Origin: Agapetus fuscipes
Taxonomy: Eukaryota > Arthropoda > Insecta > Trichoptera > Glossosomatidae
Length of the DNA stretch: 64,000 nt
Direction: 5' to 3'
Assembly (NCBI GenBank): GCA_951799405.1
Contig: OX637334.1
Location: 13,826,001-13,890,000, forward strand
Positions within the stretch are counted from its first letter, which is position 1. Every line of letters starts with the position of its first letter. The translations under genes were made by a program, and so were the position numbers. Of this stretch, positions 42,421-54,270 are shown piece by piece. Below the pieces are notes generated by a model. It worked only from the letters and a program-made list of their open reading frames with translations, was not told where the DNA came from and ran no database searches.

Positions 42421-43073
42421 TATTATTAATTAAATAGTATTTAGGTTTCTTATCAAAGTATGTAAGCATATAAAATATGCTCCTTAATAAATTTAAAAAA
42501 AACGTCTGATTCTAAACACATACGAGTAAATACAACAAATATTTTACTCCGTAGTTTAGATGAATTACTGAGGTTCATATTTTTTAAATTTATTATAAAA
42601 CAGAGGTAAAATTGAATTGCACTGTGAATTGAGCGAGGGAAAGGTAGCATTTTTTGAAAAGCTACCCTATACATTTGTGGCGTATGAATTCGCCTGGGGC
42701 GCTGAGGTGCCCGGGTCGCTTGCGAGTGAAAGAGAAAAAGAGAAAGACTGGGATGGTGTCGTCTCTTTCCCCCTCTACGCCGGTTCTACGAGCGAACGTA
42801 GATGCTAAAAGAGGGGTGGCGACTACAGAAACTTTCCCTGATTGTAGGGAAAATGTGTCGGAAAAAAAGTGAACACATTAATAGGAAATAGTTTTTTTTG
42901 GTGTTTGCAAAGTTAATAACTGTCAATAGATGTGGGAGATTTTAAATATTATTGTGGATCGTTATTTATTGGAGATTTTTTTTTTATGAAGCTGAAAGAG
43001 TTATTCGGATAAAATAGATTTTTAAAATTATGCGGAAACGCATGGATACTTCCTAAATTAATTATTATTAACA
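42421..43073. other. no gene recognised
   Basis: A GC-richer patch at about 42680-42830 contains CCTCTACGCCGG and TTCTACGAGCGAACGTAG, members of the CTCTACG motif group. The two overlapping ORFs here have no family motif. Confidence 0.4.
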
Positions 43074-43150
43074 TTTGCGACCCCTTTGGGCACAATGCTG
43101 TAAGAAGTTGAAGTATATGTTCAGCTTAGTTGCGTATATTGATGATAATA
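43074..43150 (+). mobile_element. SINE A tail fragment
   Basis: TTTGCGACCCCTTTGGGCAC, GTAAGAAGTT and CAGCTTAGTTGCGTATATTG. Confidence 0.6.
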
Positions 43151-43697
43151 TATTCTATGCACCAATTTAAAATGCTATTCACTTATAATTTTAAATACGT
43201 TTTTTTTTTTTAATTTACATGGAAATCAATGCAGAATATTAAAGTTCTCTTTCCTGTAAAATATTTTTATATTTTGTTTAGTCTTTTGACTCGAAATATT
43301 TTCAGCACGGATACATGATTCACATTTTTCCATGTTACTCAGGTTTCTTAGAAATCAATGACAAAACATTAATACGCATTCGCCATACCAACCCGGCTGT
43401 GTTACATCACAACTTTTTTGCCCATGTCACATATGTGAACCTCATTTGATGCTCCTATAAAATGTACGTCGTATATTTTCATTGAAAAATTAATTTTCTT
43501 CTTCTAGTGCCTCTTCAGTGTAGATTAGCAATCATCGTAGCAATTAATATAATCAATGCTGCCGCACGAAAGAGAGATTGATTTTGTGCTTCTGTTGAAC
43601 CACTGCTTCAGGATCTTGAACCCAGATGTTCTGCTTCAACGTAGAGTCTTTTTTTCTTAAATTATTTCCAGTTTAATGAGATGTAGGAGACAGTCTC
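43151..43697. other. no gene recognised
   Basis: Nothing identified. Confidence 0.45.
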
Positions 43698-43914
43698 CGA
43701 AGGGTGCCATACAACTCGATTCCTATCGGCTTTCCTTTTAAAATGAGGCAACAAAGTAGTTATAAAATATAGGCACAAATTAAAAAAATATATTTAAAAC
43801 CAAAGAAACAATACGTATTTTTTCCCCATCGAAAACATGCAGTCTATTTTATTATCATTTTTGCCTCATTTTAAAAGGGAAACCGATGGGGATCGAGTTG
43901 TATGGCCCCCTTCG
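43698..43914. repeat. foldback/MITE with about 53-bp arms
   Basis: Arms 43698-43750 and 43862-43914 are reverse complements with few mismatches (CGAAGGGTGCCATACAACTC at the outer left). The loop is about 110 bp, AT-rich. Confidence 0.85.
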
Positions 43915-44139
43915 CCACTGGTAGGAGTAAATATTTCTCATTTCTCATAATGTGGCCGAAATAAAGCAGATCTTGCCTTTTACCGGATTTCAAAAGATTG
44001 GCTCACGTATTCATTTGGGAAAGAACCTCGGCAACTGACAAATGATCAAGTTCAAACACTTTTCAAAACTGGGATCGGGAAATTTCAGTCACTCTGTCCG
44101 CATCTCAAAAATCCAGCGTACCTTACCTTGCTCGTCTAC

Positions 44140-44215
44140 GGGCCTCGTAGAGGCAACAGAGCGCTACGAAAGTCAACGGTCCAACGAGCCGGCGCTGGTT
44201 CGAATCCCCGTACTG
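44140..44215 (+). repeat. tRNA-like sequence
   Basis: AGGCAACAGAGCGCTACG (A-box-like) and GGTTCGAATCCCCG (strong B box). CGTCTACGGGCCTCGTAGAG just upstream belongs to the CTCTACG motif group. Confidence 0.45.
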
Positions 44216-44860
44216 AAATCATCCGCTACGACCCGAAAACCGGACAACCCCTTACAACTTATGTACATCATTGCAGGAAAATTGCAAAAAGAATTGAGTG
44301 ATTGGTAAAGAAAAGTTAAAAAGATAAAAAGTACTGTGTTTAATTTTAATTGGAAACAGTGTTTATTTTTTTTAAATAATTTATTTGTTTATTTAATTGT
44401 GTTAAAGAAATAAATTAGTTGAGTGTTGATTTTTACTTTACCTTTGTTAATTTTCAGTTTTTCAAAAACAAAAGTATTGAAAATTCTGAACTGCGTTGTG
44501 TGAGTGGGTGATTTTGAATGCAAAGTTAGTTGAGTGCATTTTTGGATTTGCATTGGTGAGTAATTTTTTAAATTAATTGTTTTATTCATATTTTCACGAG
44601 CATTTTAACGATGATCTACAACCTGCACATAAATGCATGTGTTACTTTTCCAAATATGTTTTACATCTTTCTATATTCGTTTTAAAGCAACCTAATATTT
44701 TTTTCATACCTTTTAGTTTTTTTAATTGAAAAACGCAAAAGTAAATAAAAATATAATCCAAAATTTGGATTTTTAATTTTTTTTCTAAAAGTTTTTTTAA
44801 AACAAATTTGTTAAGGATGATGAGATTCGTAGATATATTTTTGCTCGTCAAAAACAGGTT
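44216..44860. other. no gene recognised
   Basis: AT-rich; ORFs at 44389-44589 and 44642-44851 (minus) are low-complexity K/N/I-rich translations. Confidence 0.5.
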
Positions 44861-45048
44861 TTGGAATTATTAATCAATAATCCATCAATTTCATGTAATG
44901 AATTATTAAATAATAATTCCGAAATGATATCTATTGACTTCGGGTCAAAGCTATGGTTAAGAGGGTCTGACGGGATTCAAACCGACGCAGTTTTATTACA
45001 AGTGTCAGTCAAGTTTCCACCAATTTGTTTCGCTCCGCCATAACGGAA
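44861..45048 (-). mobile_element. SINE D (tRNA-like head), diverged
   Basis: CTATTGACTTCGGGTCAAAG, GACGGGATTCAAACCGACG and the AT-rich ATTATTAAATAATAATTCC block follow the same order as 62840-63030. On the minus strand the GGATTCAAACC block reads as a B box. Confidence 0.5.
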
Positions 45049-46289
45049 ACCTATTTTTAAATTAGAAAAATAAAATTATACATTTTTTGGAAAAAATAAA
45101 ATACAGTGAGGTCTGCACGAGAATTGGCATCGATAACATTGTGTCGTCATAGGGCCGGCTTGCGAGGGAAAAGTTATACAAATATTTTTATTGGTTACTG
45201 AGGACGGCATTCCCATCCATACAAGATTGACGATTGATCACCGAAGCAGAAGTTACATATTAAAAACCCTCAGACCTCATTAAGTCCCCAGAATCTTATT
45301 TAAGCTTTAAAATATTCCTAACGTAGCAAAACTTGAGATCCAGCTATTCCTAATATTATAAATGTGAAATAGATTTTGGATTGCATCAGTGATTTTTTTA
45401 AAGTATAAAGAGCAAGGAACTTAAAAACCCTAGAATATTCACTGTTTTAAATGTGGTCCGAACATTCAAAATATCCTCGGCTAAGTGACGTCACCCAATA
45501 TAAAATTCCAATAATCAGGTAATTTTTGCTAGCTCGCAGCATTTGTTCAGTTAAAAAAACACTGATTATTTAAATTTTTCATAAAATATCACCAAGAAAT
45601 ACACATGTATATTGATATTATTATTTTATTATGGTTGTGAAATATCTACGGGTAATTACTTTTAATTAAATAAAATAATCAATTCATGCGTATTAAGATG
45701 TACTCGTACCAAGACTTGGGGATTTCAAACTGAAATACGTGCTTTAAATAATTTTGATTTTATTTAACCCAAATCAAATTGTAAACACTTTGTATTATTT
45801 CGCAGATTCAACAAATTAAGTAGGTTATTATTTTATTTTGCATTGAAACGACGTGTCTAGAGCATGCAATAAATGTGTAAGGATTTATTCTATAATAATA
45901 TAAAAAAATAGAATAAAAGATTTGCGAGATAAAAAAGGTTTATACATAATGTACATATGTATGAGCGACTAGCGTCTCTGGCGGTCAGATTTGGAAGTAA
46001 TCCGGCCGAATGACGACGTTTATTTTCACGTCCTTTTCAATGTTTCGACTTTATAATACACATTATATCCTGAAGCTAATACGAAATGAAAATGGAATTA
46101 TGAAATAGCGTACTGCTGTGAAATTTAATAGTTCATTTTAATTTTGGATGTATAATCAATTATTTTAATTTTGAATACTTAATACGGCAATTATTTCTAT
46201 GACATTAGCTTTAATCTGAAATGTGTACAATAAAATAATTTACTGAAGCATAACCAGAGTAGAATATTTTGAAATATAATTGAATTCGG
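45049..46289. other. no gene recognised
   Basis: Long AT-rich stretch; nothing identified. Confidence 0.45.
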
Positions 46290-46412
46290 ATTTAGGTTTG
46301 GGATTTCATATTGTCAGCACTCATGCAGCATATGTAAGCGCGACATTTGTAAGTGATGCTTGTGAACGTGCAGGAAATATGATTATATTTGCAACTTAAA
46401 TCATAGACTAGA
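46290..46412 (+). repeat. RTU 3' half
   Basis: AGGTTTGGGATTTCATATTG, CATGCAGCATATGTAAGCGC and TATTTGCAACTTAAATCATA. Confidence 0.75.
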
Positions 46413-46594
46413 AATATAATGTATTTTGTTATTTTGGTTCAATGACTAATTGAAAGCTGGCATGAAAAAGTAAATGGCTCTGTATGAAACGAAAAAAAAT
46501 GAAATGAGTTAAAAAGTGACGGTTGATCAGCAGTATTGGCAGCTTAGGCTATACTCATAGTTGAAACTGTATTTATAATATGTGATGTTAAGTC

Positions 46595-46733
46595 CGTACA
46601 TTTATTTTGCTTACACATGCTACATGTGTACATACTCAACTACGTACAACTCCGACGAGTGGCATGGGCAAAAATGAACCAAATTTTTACAGCATGGGGG
46701 GTCAGCTTCATACCAACCCCAGGTCAAGAAACA
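46595..46733 (-). repeat. RTU 5' half
   Basis: Antisense CTTACACATGCTACATGTGT, GAGTGGCATGGGCAAAAATG and GGTCAGCTTCATACCAACCC. Confidence 0.75.
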
Positions 46734-46975
46734 CAAAATTTTCGTAAAGTGAAATAATTAAATAACTTAAAATCGAAATCCAATTTAACTAAATTGAATG
46801 AACTTTAAAGTACCTACATATAAAATTAGCAAGAAGTAGGTACTCAACTTGTATTTACAGGAGTAAAAGTTCGAGAACCATACTTGTGATGAAGATTTTC
46901 ATTCCATATGACGGCACTCCTGTGGGAAGCGCTGCACTCAGTGCAGTGTGGGGGGCGAGGCAGCATTATTATTGT

Positions 46976-47095
46976 AGCGTCTGCTAGCGTCTGCTTGCAT
47001 TCTACATGCCAGGGTTCTATCCCGCTTCTGTGGAAATTATTAATACATGCTGTCTCAATCAACGTTGGAAGTTTCCAATCCGAAAGACAGAAATA
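46976..47095 (+). repeat. tRNA-like SINE head
   Basis: GTCTGCTTGCATTCTACATG and CCAGGGTTCTATCCCGC (B box), close to the SINE A head, followed by GTCTCAATCAACGTTGG. Confidence 0.45.
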
Positions 47096-47304
47096 GAATA
47101 ACTGAGTTGTGTAGTGCCTTAGAAATCTTGACTATGGCCCAGAAAGGCGCCAAATATTTTCTAAGAAATAAAAATAAATCATACCAAAGTACTCGTACAT
47201 ATTAAAAATAAAAAGTTGGGAGGGAGGCGCGACACAAAAAAATATTTTTAGGGAGGCGTGGTAGCATAAAGCTTGGAAACCGTTGCCTTAGTGTGAATAG
47301 AATC

Positions 47305-47343
47305 TTAGCCCTCAGAATGGAATGCAAGTTCTACGAATCACCA
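47305..47343 (-). mobile_element. SINE A head fragment
   Basis: Antisense CTTAGCCCTCAGAATGGAAT and GCAAGTTCTAC match the tRNA-derived head. Just upstream (47258-47284) GCTTGGAAACCGTTG resembles a lone hAT terminus. Confidence 0.45.
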
Positions 47344-47357
47344 AACCACTTACCTAA

Positions 47358-47405
47358 TACATTATTTAATGTTTTTACTTATTTTAGTAAAAACATTAAA
47401 TAATA
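47358..47405. repeat. hairpin at the LINE 5' junction
   Basis: ATTATTTAATGTTTTTACT and its complement AGTAAAAACATTAAATAAT are separated by about 6 bp, immediately before the first LINE-like codons. Possibly formed during truncated integration. Confidence 0.7.
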
Positions 47406-48577
47406 TAGCGATAGTGGCTTCACTTGATATGAGTGCCGCTTTTGATTTGGTTGACCATAATATCCTCCTGGAAAAACTGAAATTGCAATATGGCATATCG
47501 GGATTGACACTGGAATGGATGGTGTCCTACCTCAACGGGAGAGAACAATCAGTTCGACTGAATGGAGATGTTTCGGCTACAAATATGTTGTCCTCAGGTG
47601 TTCCACAGGGCTCTGTTCTGGGTCCACTTCTCTTCGTCCTGTACACTGGAGAGCTTGAACAGGTGGTGCACAGGTCAGGACTTGAAATGCAGTGCTATGC
47701 TGATGATTGTCAGATCTATGGTGACTGTGAACCCGAAAACCAAATGGCCTTAAAGAGAACAATCGGCAAATGCATTGAAGACGTTGAGCGCTGGATTACT
47801 GCAAACAAGCTAGTCCTAAACCCAGAAAAAACAGAAATTCTGTGTGCAGTGACAAAGAAGCGCAATGAACTTCTTGACCTGTCGCCCATCAGAATCTGCG
47901 GAGTAAATGTCAACCCGTCTGCCAGCATTAAACTTCTTGGAGTTTGCATCGACCAGCACCTGACACTGGATAATCAACTATCAAACACTGTCAGATCCGG
48001 ATTCTTTGCTCTCCGGCAAATTAAGACCGTGGTTAAAAGTCTGCCTAGGAGTGCTAAAAAGGCGATTGTAAATTCCTTTGTTGTGGCCAAACTTGACTAC
48101 TGCAATGCGATATATGCTGGCCAGCCCAAAAATCAGCTCAAAAGGCTTCAATCGCTGCAGAACGCTGCAGCTAAACTCATATATGGCGCTGCAAAGTCTT
48201 GCCACATCACTCCTCACCTTCAAGCTCTGCATTGGGTGAAAATCCCTGAGAGGATTACCTTTAAAGTTGGTCTGCTCACTTTTAAAGCACGACGTGGGAG
48301 TGCTCCGTACCTGATGGTACCTGATGGAGCTGGTGTCTCCAACAACTATAACCTTGCGTGGACAAACACTGAGGTCAGCTGCATCAAGAAGCAGCTGCCT
48401 GGAAGTCCCAGCAAGAAGACCCCACACTGTTTTTGGAGACAGGGCATTCAGGGCAGCCGCTCCAATGACCTGGAATGCTTTTCTGACACACTGAGGGAAC
48501 TGGATTTGGAGACGCAATTTAAAAGAAGTCTCAAGACTCACCTCTTCGTCCAATCATATGGACAAGCGCCTTTGTAG
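47405..48577 (+). pseudogene. L2/CR1-like reverse transcriptase, with compensating frameshifts
   Basis: Reverse transcriptase of a Jockey-superfamily LINE. Counting from the ATG at 47369: motif A SLDMSAAFDLVDH at residues 18-30 (catalytic D20), GVPQGSVLGPLLF at 77-89, YADD at 110-113, and LLGV, DYCNAIYAG and LQSLQNAAAKLIYG further on. The ATG lies in non-LINE DNA; homology starts near 47405, so the endonuclease and RT fingers are missing. From about 48340 to 48500 the open frame is wrong: the neighbouring frame gives the expected LRSAASRSSCLEVPARR, then TVFGDRAFRAAAPMTWNAF. The original frame returns for LRELDLETQFKRSLKTHLF. Two opposite indels therefore cancel, leaving a continuous but partly scrambled ORF. 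Confidence 0.85.
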
Positions 48578-48626
48578 TGACACATTGTCATAAAAGGCGT
48601 TATATAAATTCTGTGTTTATTATTAT
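47405..48626 (+). mobile_element. 5'-truncated L2/CR1-like LINE
   Basis: RT and C-terminal region, then GGCGTTATATAAATTCTG and a (TTA)n tail at 48607-48626. This GCG(C/T)TATATAAAT plus trinucleotide ending is typical of L2/CR1-like elements. Confidence 0.85.
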
Positions 48627-48999
48627 TATTATTAGTAACTAATTCGGAAGTAATACATTGTAAATACTAAATTTCAATTTCAACCATGTTTCCCACCATC
48701 TCCCGACTTCCTGCCCGACCACTGTTTTTCCTCTGTCCTCCTCGCCTTATATACACCCTCCATGCACACATTGTCTCCGCCGCCCCGTGTGGGGGTCTAT
48801 AGCACATACATTCTTAATCACCGGCTTTTTATGTAGCGCCTCGCGTTCCGGCCTGCCGTATTTTTTACAGCGCCCTTAAATACAGGTGCTGTGTTTGCGC
48901 ACTCCCTGGACACACTGAAGACGCACCTTTTCATAAATTAGATTTAAAAAATATAGATAAAATATAAGCAAACCATTGGTAGCACCATGTAGCTTCCGA
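48627..48999. other. unannotated, possible LINE end
   Basis: Near 48890-48940 a frame reads FAHSLDTLKTHLFIN then stop, resembling the C-terminal KTHLF end of Jockey-type LINEs. Weak. Confidence 0.35.
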
Positions 49000-49211
49000 G
49001 AAGAGCCCGACTACCGTGTTTGGCGATCGGACTTTCCGTGTGGCTTGCTGCGCCCATGGCCTGGAATTCTCTGCCAGTAGGACTGCGGACAATGAACAAA
49101 GAGGTAGTTTTTAGGAGAGCCATAAAGACACATCTATTTTTACTATCTGCAGCGCCTTTGGGATGACCAACGGTCATGAAAAGGTGCAGAAAAAATCACA
49201 TTAATAATAAT
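49000..49211 (+). pseudogene. second L2/CR1-like LINE 3' end
   Basis: A plus-strand frame reads FSVWLAAPMAWNSLPVGLRT, then NKEVVFRRAIKTHLFLLSAAPLG and a TGA at about 49165. This is the conserved AP..WNSLP...R.....F.R..KTHLF end of L2/CR1-like proteins. An AATAATAATAA tail (about 49201-49211) follows and runs directly into an antisense RTU. Only the last 50 or so codons are present. The minus-strand ORF 48944-49177 is a shadow. Confidence 0.75.
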
Positions 49212-49430
49212 AAGCTGCAAAGATATATAGGCATTTAAGGATTATTCTCAATGCACGTCCAGAAGCAGACACGTGTTAGGTTGCGCTTACACATGCTGCA
49301 TGTGCATTGACAATAAAAATATACCTCTCATGCCATGCTTTGCAGCTCCTGAAATCGGGCAGCTACTGAACAAAAGTAAACCAAGTTTGTACAGTATGCG
49401 GGTCAGCCTCATTCTAGCCTATTAGTTAAG
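49212..49430 (-). repeat. RTU copy
   Basis: Antisense AGCTGCAAAGATATATAGGC with palindrome CACATGCTGCATGTG, to CAGCCTCATTCTAGCCTATT. Confidence 0.85.
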
Positions 49431-50134
49431 TAAATACAGATATTAATGGACCGATTTTTTTCTTGGCGGAAAACGTCACAAATCTGTGAGACTAAGATCA
49501 TTAGCAACCAACCAAAAAAAATATATGATTGCCTTCTCCCGAGCAAACCGGCCGTGCGACGTTACCATTTTTGTTGAGTTTGGAATTTGTTACCAACAAA
49601 ATTATTTTCATTAACTTTCCTAAGCTTTTCTACCAAGTACAAACGTGACAGTACCAATCCTGATTTAGACAAAGTGAAAGTTGCAGGGTTTATGCTGATT
49701 TGAGGTTTGAGGTTTGTTTGTTATTGTTGTAGTTTGTATGCAGTATACGTGTTCTAGGACTTACTGCATCTGTAATATATTTATTTATTTACATTGTCTA
49801 ATGGATACTATTTATTTTTGTCATCATGGCTAACGTTTCACTTATATCTGCATGTGGCATCCTCAAAAAGGGCTGTACAGTTCATGTTTAAGTTTTCATA
49901 ATAAAGTTTTACCACTCTAAAGATGTCACACAGTATAGCGGTAAAACATAGAAACAAACCTCGGAAAAAAACACACACACCCTTAAAGTGCTATTCACCA
50001 AACATTTGATCCATAGCTGATCTTCGGATCATCGATTTTTTGTATGCAAAGTTCACTGTAGGCTGCGGATGAGCCATGGTTTTGCAGTTGGAAAATAATA
50101 TCGTAAAAGTGATGTTTTGAAAATTGAAAAAATA
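49431..50134. other. mostly unannotated, with RTU scrap
   Basis: 49670-49755 (GAAAGTTGCAGGGTTTATGC, GTATGCAGTATACGTG) is a diverged sense RTU middle. No gene recognised. Confidence 0.4.
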
Positions 50135-50290
50135 TAATGATGTACGTAAGTTCTCTCTAAACGGTTCGTGAAATATCCGAGTTAAATTACGTTTTGAAAT
50201 TTGTTTAGTTTTAAAATTAATATAATTGTCAAAATGTCAAACGACCGTAATTCTTACTTAAACCTAACTATGAAAAAATATATTTTGTAA
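50135..50290 (+). repeat. Penelope-like fragment
   Basis: GTAAGTTCTCTCTAAACGGT, CGTGAAATATCCGAG and AAACGACCGTAATTC are shared in order with 27255-27400. Confidence 0.5.
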
Positions 50291-50578
50291 CCAGTCTAAA
50301 AAAAATGCTAGAGACAGTGTGCACTATTCAGTATAGATACTTGTATGTACATTTACTGGATAGAGAAAAACTCATAAAATGAGGTAGGCTTGTGTTTCAT
50401 ACGGCTACCTGTAACCTGTAAAGTATAAAGCTCGATCATAGGGTTCGACAAATAATGTATAGAAACTAAAGCAGTGCCTCTAGTGAGCGTTTTAGTTTTC
50501 ATATATTTTTGGTAAAAAGCTATAGTTAAGCTTAAATAAAAAAGGAATACATGGAGCATTAGATAATTATTACTTTCT

Positions 50579-50815
50579 TCCTTGACATACAGGTTGGTAT
50601 GAGGCTTACCACCCATACTGTAAATGTTGGTTCACTTTTGCCAATGTCACCCCTGTTTCAGGAAACGTCGGCAAGAGTTGCAGAGCAAGACTTTATTTGA
50701 GGTTTATTTATTTTGTCTGTACTCCTGCAGTTTGTGAGCACAAAATTACAGGTGATGTTTAAGAGTGTGCATTAAATATGAATCTTAAATGTAAATATAT
50801 CCTTGCAATTAACGT
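50579..50815 (+). repeat. RTU copy, near complete
   Basis: TCCTTGACATACAGGTTGGT to ATATATCCTTGCAATTAACG. The palindrome is degraded (CTCCTGCAGTTTGTGAGC). Confidence 0.85.
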
Positions 50816-51545
50816 TGCCTATCAGAGATAGATTTGACGTGCCAAATATCTGGTGTTTTAAGACACCAAAGAGCTCATTACATTATTTTAACTTTATTTT
50901 TAGTGCACTTTTTTCATTGTGTAACTATTTTGTTCCATACGATATGCGTTACTATCGTGAAATCTGACATACGCCATTTATATTCTTTATACCGTTTGAT
51001 GGCTCAAAGCAAAGTTTTATCCTTAGGGAACTGCTCTTTTTATACTGTAAACTTTCCCGACTATGAACTCGAGACCGTTTGACGAAGCGTAAGAGTTACG
51101 AGTAGATACAATAGTGAACATACTAGAAACGCGTTCACTAAATCTGGTACTGTGACTGTTCAAGGTGTGCATTAAATGATGATGATGAGTTGATGATTTT
51201 TTAAAACGCCGTTTCGTGATGTCGTCACTCCAAGGGTGCTCGTTCAAATGAAGCCAGAAATTTTTCTGCCTTCAGAGCATTTCGGAACTTTCCATGGTCC
51301 TCTAGCTTTCTCACATGATGAGACATATGATCCCAGGCCAGAAGACCAGCAACTGCAAATGCACAATCTCGCTAAATAGCACCAACCACAGAGTGAACTG
51401 TGATGGAATATTTATTGCAATAACAGAATTTTGAAAGCTGCAGTCTCATCCTGACATTTTAAGACAGATCACGTACCTACTTCAGTCATTCATTGTTATA
51501 TTATTTCGTTTTCTTCGTATCATTTTTGAGGAGTAGTATTTTACT
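50816..51545. other. no gene recognised
   Basis: Nothing identified; a short GAT run lies at 51178. Confidence 0.45.
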
Positions 51546-51750
51546 TAATCTAATCTAATCTAAGTTGCAAAGATATGTTACATTGGAGATTCACATTACA
51601 TGCATTCTCACAACCAGACATGTACAAGTTCGCGCTTGCACATGCCTCATGTGAGCCCACAACATAAAAACCAAATCTCAAATGGACATACACCCTGCAA
51701 CTCTTGCCGTTCTTCCCTGTAAGAGGGGTGACATTGCCAAAGTGAAATAT
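51546..51750 (-). mobile_element. RTE LINE insertion truncated within RTU
   Basis: Antisense LINE-subtype RTU (TAATC tail, GCACATGCCTCATGTGAGCC) that stops at GCCAAAGTGAA, inside the unit. This is the expected product of early-terminated reverse transcription of the LINE or of the unit. Confidence 0.85.
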
Positions 51751-51984
51751 TATGTTATGAAAACTTATGTTCTTGAATAACATATTGCGTTTTTTTTCAT
51801 CCTTGTTTTTATCAGAAACGTGCTGGAAATAATGCACAATAAGTAAAAGTGAAGAAAATTGATGGATATGCATAAATTACGAGAGGTGTGTATGTATATG
51901 AAGAACTTGAGGAATTTCTGAGGATGTTTTGGAAACCCCTAATGGAATATGGACAGTTGAAATGTACTGTTATTTTAATTCTGT

Positions 51985-52140
51985 CGAAAAGTGAAATAGA
52001 GCAGATCTAGAAGGTGATTTTGGAGAGATCATGTTTCCAGAATGAGTCATGAAAGACTCGCACACATCGTAGCTAATGAGGTGCCAATAGGCCAACGCCC
52101 AGCTGAATATTATCATGAGAGTGGAAATATAGCTAGAAGG
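51985..52140 (+). pseudogene. LINE C-terminal remnant (RTE-like)
   Basis: A plus-strand frame (starting about 52004) reads RRFWRDHVSRMSHERLAHIV then ANEVPIGQRPAEYYHE. The pattern W..HV.RM...RLA.IV......G.RP matches the post-RT region of RTE-like LINE proteins. It is similar in kind to 31108-31395 but not the same lineage as the 18336 element. No RT motif present. Confidence 0.55.
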
Positions 52141-52151
52141 GATCCGTGATT

Positions 52152-52350
52152 TAATCTAATGTAACCGAATCTAAGTCGCAAAAATGCATTGCCATTTAAA
52201 AGTATTTTTCAATGCACTTGCGCAAGTGTGAGTGTGTGAGTTCGCGCTTATACATGCTGTATATGAATTAAAAAAATTAAACCTAAACTTTTAATCAACT
52301 TGCCAACGTTCGTGCTAATTTAAACAGAATGAGAGGTAAGGCTCATATAA
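52152..52350 (-). repeat. RTU copy, head degraded
   Basis: Antisense TTAATCTAATGTAACCGAAT, GAGTTCGCGCTTATACATGC and ACCTAAACTTTTAATCAACT. Confidence 0.75.
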
Positions 52351-53082
52351 ATATTGATTAACGATGTACTTTTTGTAAATCACAGATTAAAATATGTAAA
52401 TAAAGAAAAAGAAGACAAAATGAACTATTAAATGATCCGTAAAATTTTGTATATGCCTTTTGTTTATTTTTGAGCCTTAATTTATCGTTCGGTTTTAATT
52501 GTAAAGGAGAGTTGTTGTCGAGTGTCAAAGCGTTGTTAAGTCAAAGGCAAGCACTAACCTGAGCTCAAGTCCATTAAAATGATATCAAGAGGTCTACGAG
52601 GCTCGCTTGTTTCACACCCAAAGCCTCTACGCCAAAGATTGTGTAGCGCGCTCGTAGAGGGTGATTATTTATTAATATCCCTCTGACTCACAGACAGTGA
52701 AGTATGCAGGAAGATACAAATAGACCAGCGGTCCTAAACATGTGATACCAGTAAAAATCATTCAGTGGATAGGAGTGAAGTGCTCATAGAACACTATACT
52801 CACTGATTTTCCTTTCAGCATAATATTATTTACTCGTGGAATATATAAATACAAAAACGCGTTATCTTCGTAGGTAAATGGCGACTGAATGTGGCGACTA
52901 TTATTTATTTATTTTCATGAAGGGGCAAAGCTAGCGCCAACCACTATGTTTGAAATGGTTGGCGTAAGGCACGCACAAAAGCAGCAACTAAGCAATTTAT
53001 TGCCGTGCTATATCCGAAGGTATTGAAGTGGAATCTATGTATTTTCATAGGTAAGAGAGCCAACTTTACTACAAACACTTCC
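52351..53082. other. unannotated, with CTCTACG motifs
   Basis: GGTCTACGAGGCTCGC, AAGCCTCTACGCC and GCTCGTAGAGGG lie within 52588-52662. No gene recognised. Confidence 0.4.
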
Positions 53083-53280
53083 GTTGAAGTAGGTGGGTAA
53101 CCTTCTCCCAGGGCAGGTTTTCATTTCTTGTGAAAGAGTAGTAAACCTTGTCTGTACAATGATTTAATGTTTAAAAATATGCACCAACACGGGAAGACAT
53201 TTCTGAGACGGTGGGAGTCAAACCCTTGCCATCTGGGATTTAATGTTAGTGTTTTACTAATTTAACTATCAATTGACCGA
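53083..53280 (-). mobile_element. SINE A, diverged
   Basis: Antisense CGTTGAAGTAGGTGGGTAAC, GGGAAGACATTTCTGAGACG and a head-like GGTGGGAGTCAAACCCTTGC (B box on the minus strand). A purine-rich GAGAGA tract follows at 53315-53375. Confidence 0.6.
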
Positions 53281-53529
53281 TGCCTAGTCAAAAAAATATT
53301 AAAACCACTGATGTGATAGAGAGAAAGATACAGATATAGGAAGAGAGAGATACAAGTAGGTAGAGAGAGACCTCCCATGTTTACTCGGATTTCCCTCTCG
53401 CATATCAATTACCATAAACACATACGGAATATGAGACTTACAAAGGGGAACTGTAAAGAAGTTTCTCATTTGTTACCATTCTATCTCTCTATAAACTTTT
53501 GTTCTAAGCTTCAAAGACAAAATTACCAC

Positions 53530-53720
53530 CTTTATGCATGGTCATGAAAAAAATCTAAGTTCGCACTTATACATGCTGCATGTGCACGTACAAAATAAAA
53601 ATCCAAATTAAAATAAGCTTCAGCTCTGAAACCCTTACCGCTTTTACCTGGATAAGGAGTTGCGATAGGAAAAAATAACAAATTAATTGGTAAGCCTCCT
53701 TGCCAACTGATTAGTGGCAA
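53530..53720 (-). repeat. RTU copy
   Basis: Antisense AAGTTCGCACTTATACATGC, palindrome ACATGCTGCATGT, CCTTACCGCTTTTACCTGG and GTAAGCCTCCTTGCCAAC. Confidence 0.75.
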
Positions 53721-53779
53721 ACTACAAAATATTATATTACAAGGATATCAAAAGTATTTTATAAATATTTACAAATATA

Positions 53780-53850
53780 AATGGTAAAACATTGTTTTAA
53801 TTCACTTTATTATTTTTTTTTTTTGCTCGAATATTTTCGCCTAAGAGCAG
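53780..53850 (-). repeat. Penelope-like end fragment
   Basis: ACATTGTTTTAATTCACTTT, TTTGCTCGAATATTTTCGCC and AAGAGCAGAATGG follow the order of 10030-10130. Confidence 0.5.
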
Positions 53851-54270
53851 AATGGTTACAAATATATTTTTATAAAATAATTTTCAAAACAATTTTCAAA
53901 ACAATTTTTTTCCAAAACAAAAGCAAAATTCATAGATAAATTTTTTTTTAAACACAAATGTAAGATTCAAAAATGCATAATTGTTAGGTATAATGAAATT
54001 AAAAATTTTAATACAATAAAAATAAAATGTGTTAGTTAAATAAAATAATAATAATAATAACAAAATAAGTTATTGCAATATTGGTGAAACATAGGGAATC
54101 TGCACATTCACTAAGTCTTTATTTTTATTTTTGTAGATTTTGTAGAAAAGTATTTTGTTTAATTTAAATTATTTCCTACCTCTCAACTTTCTACTTCAAA
54201 ATGTATCATATTATTTTTAATTTGTACGAAGGACAACAGATGAAACATTTTATTCCCGAAGTAGAATACA
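53851..54270. other. no gene recognised
   Basis: AT-rich with an AATAAT run near 54044-54060. Confidence 0.5.
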
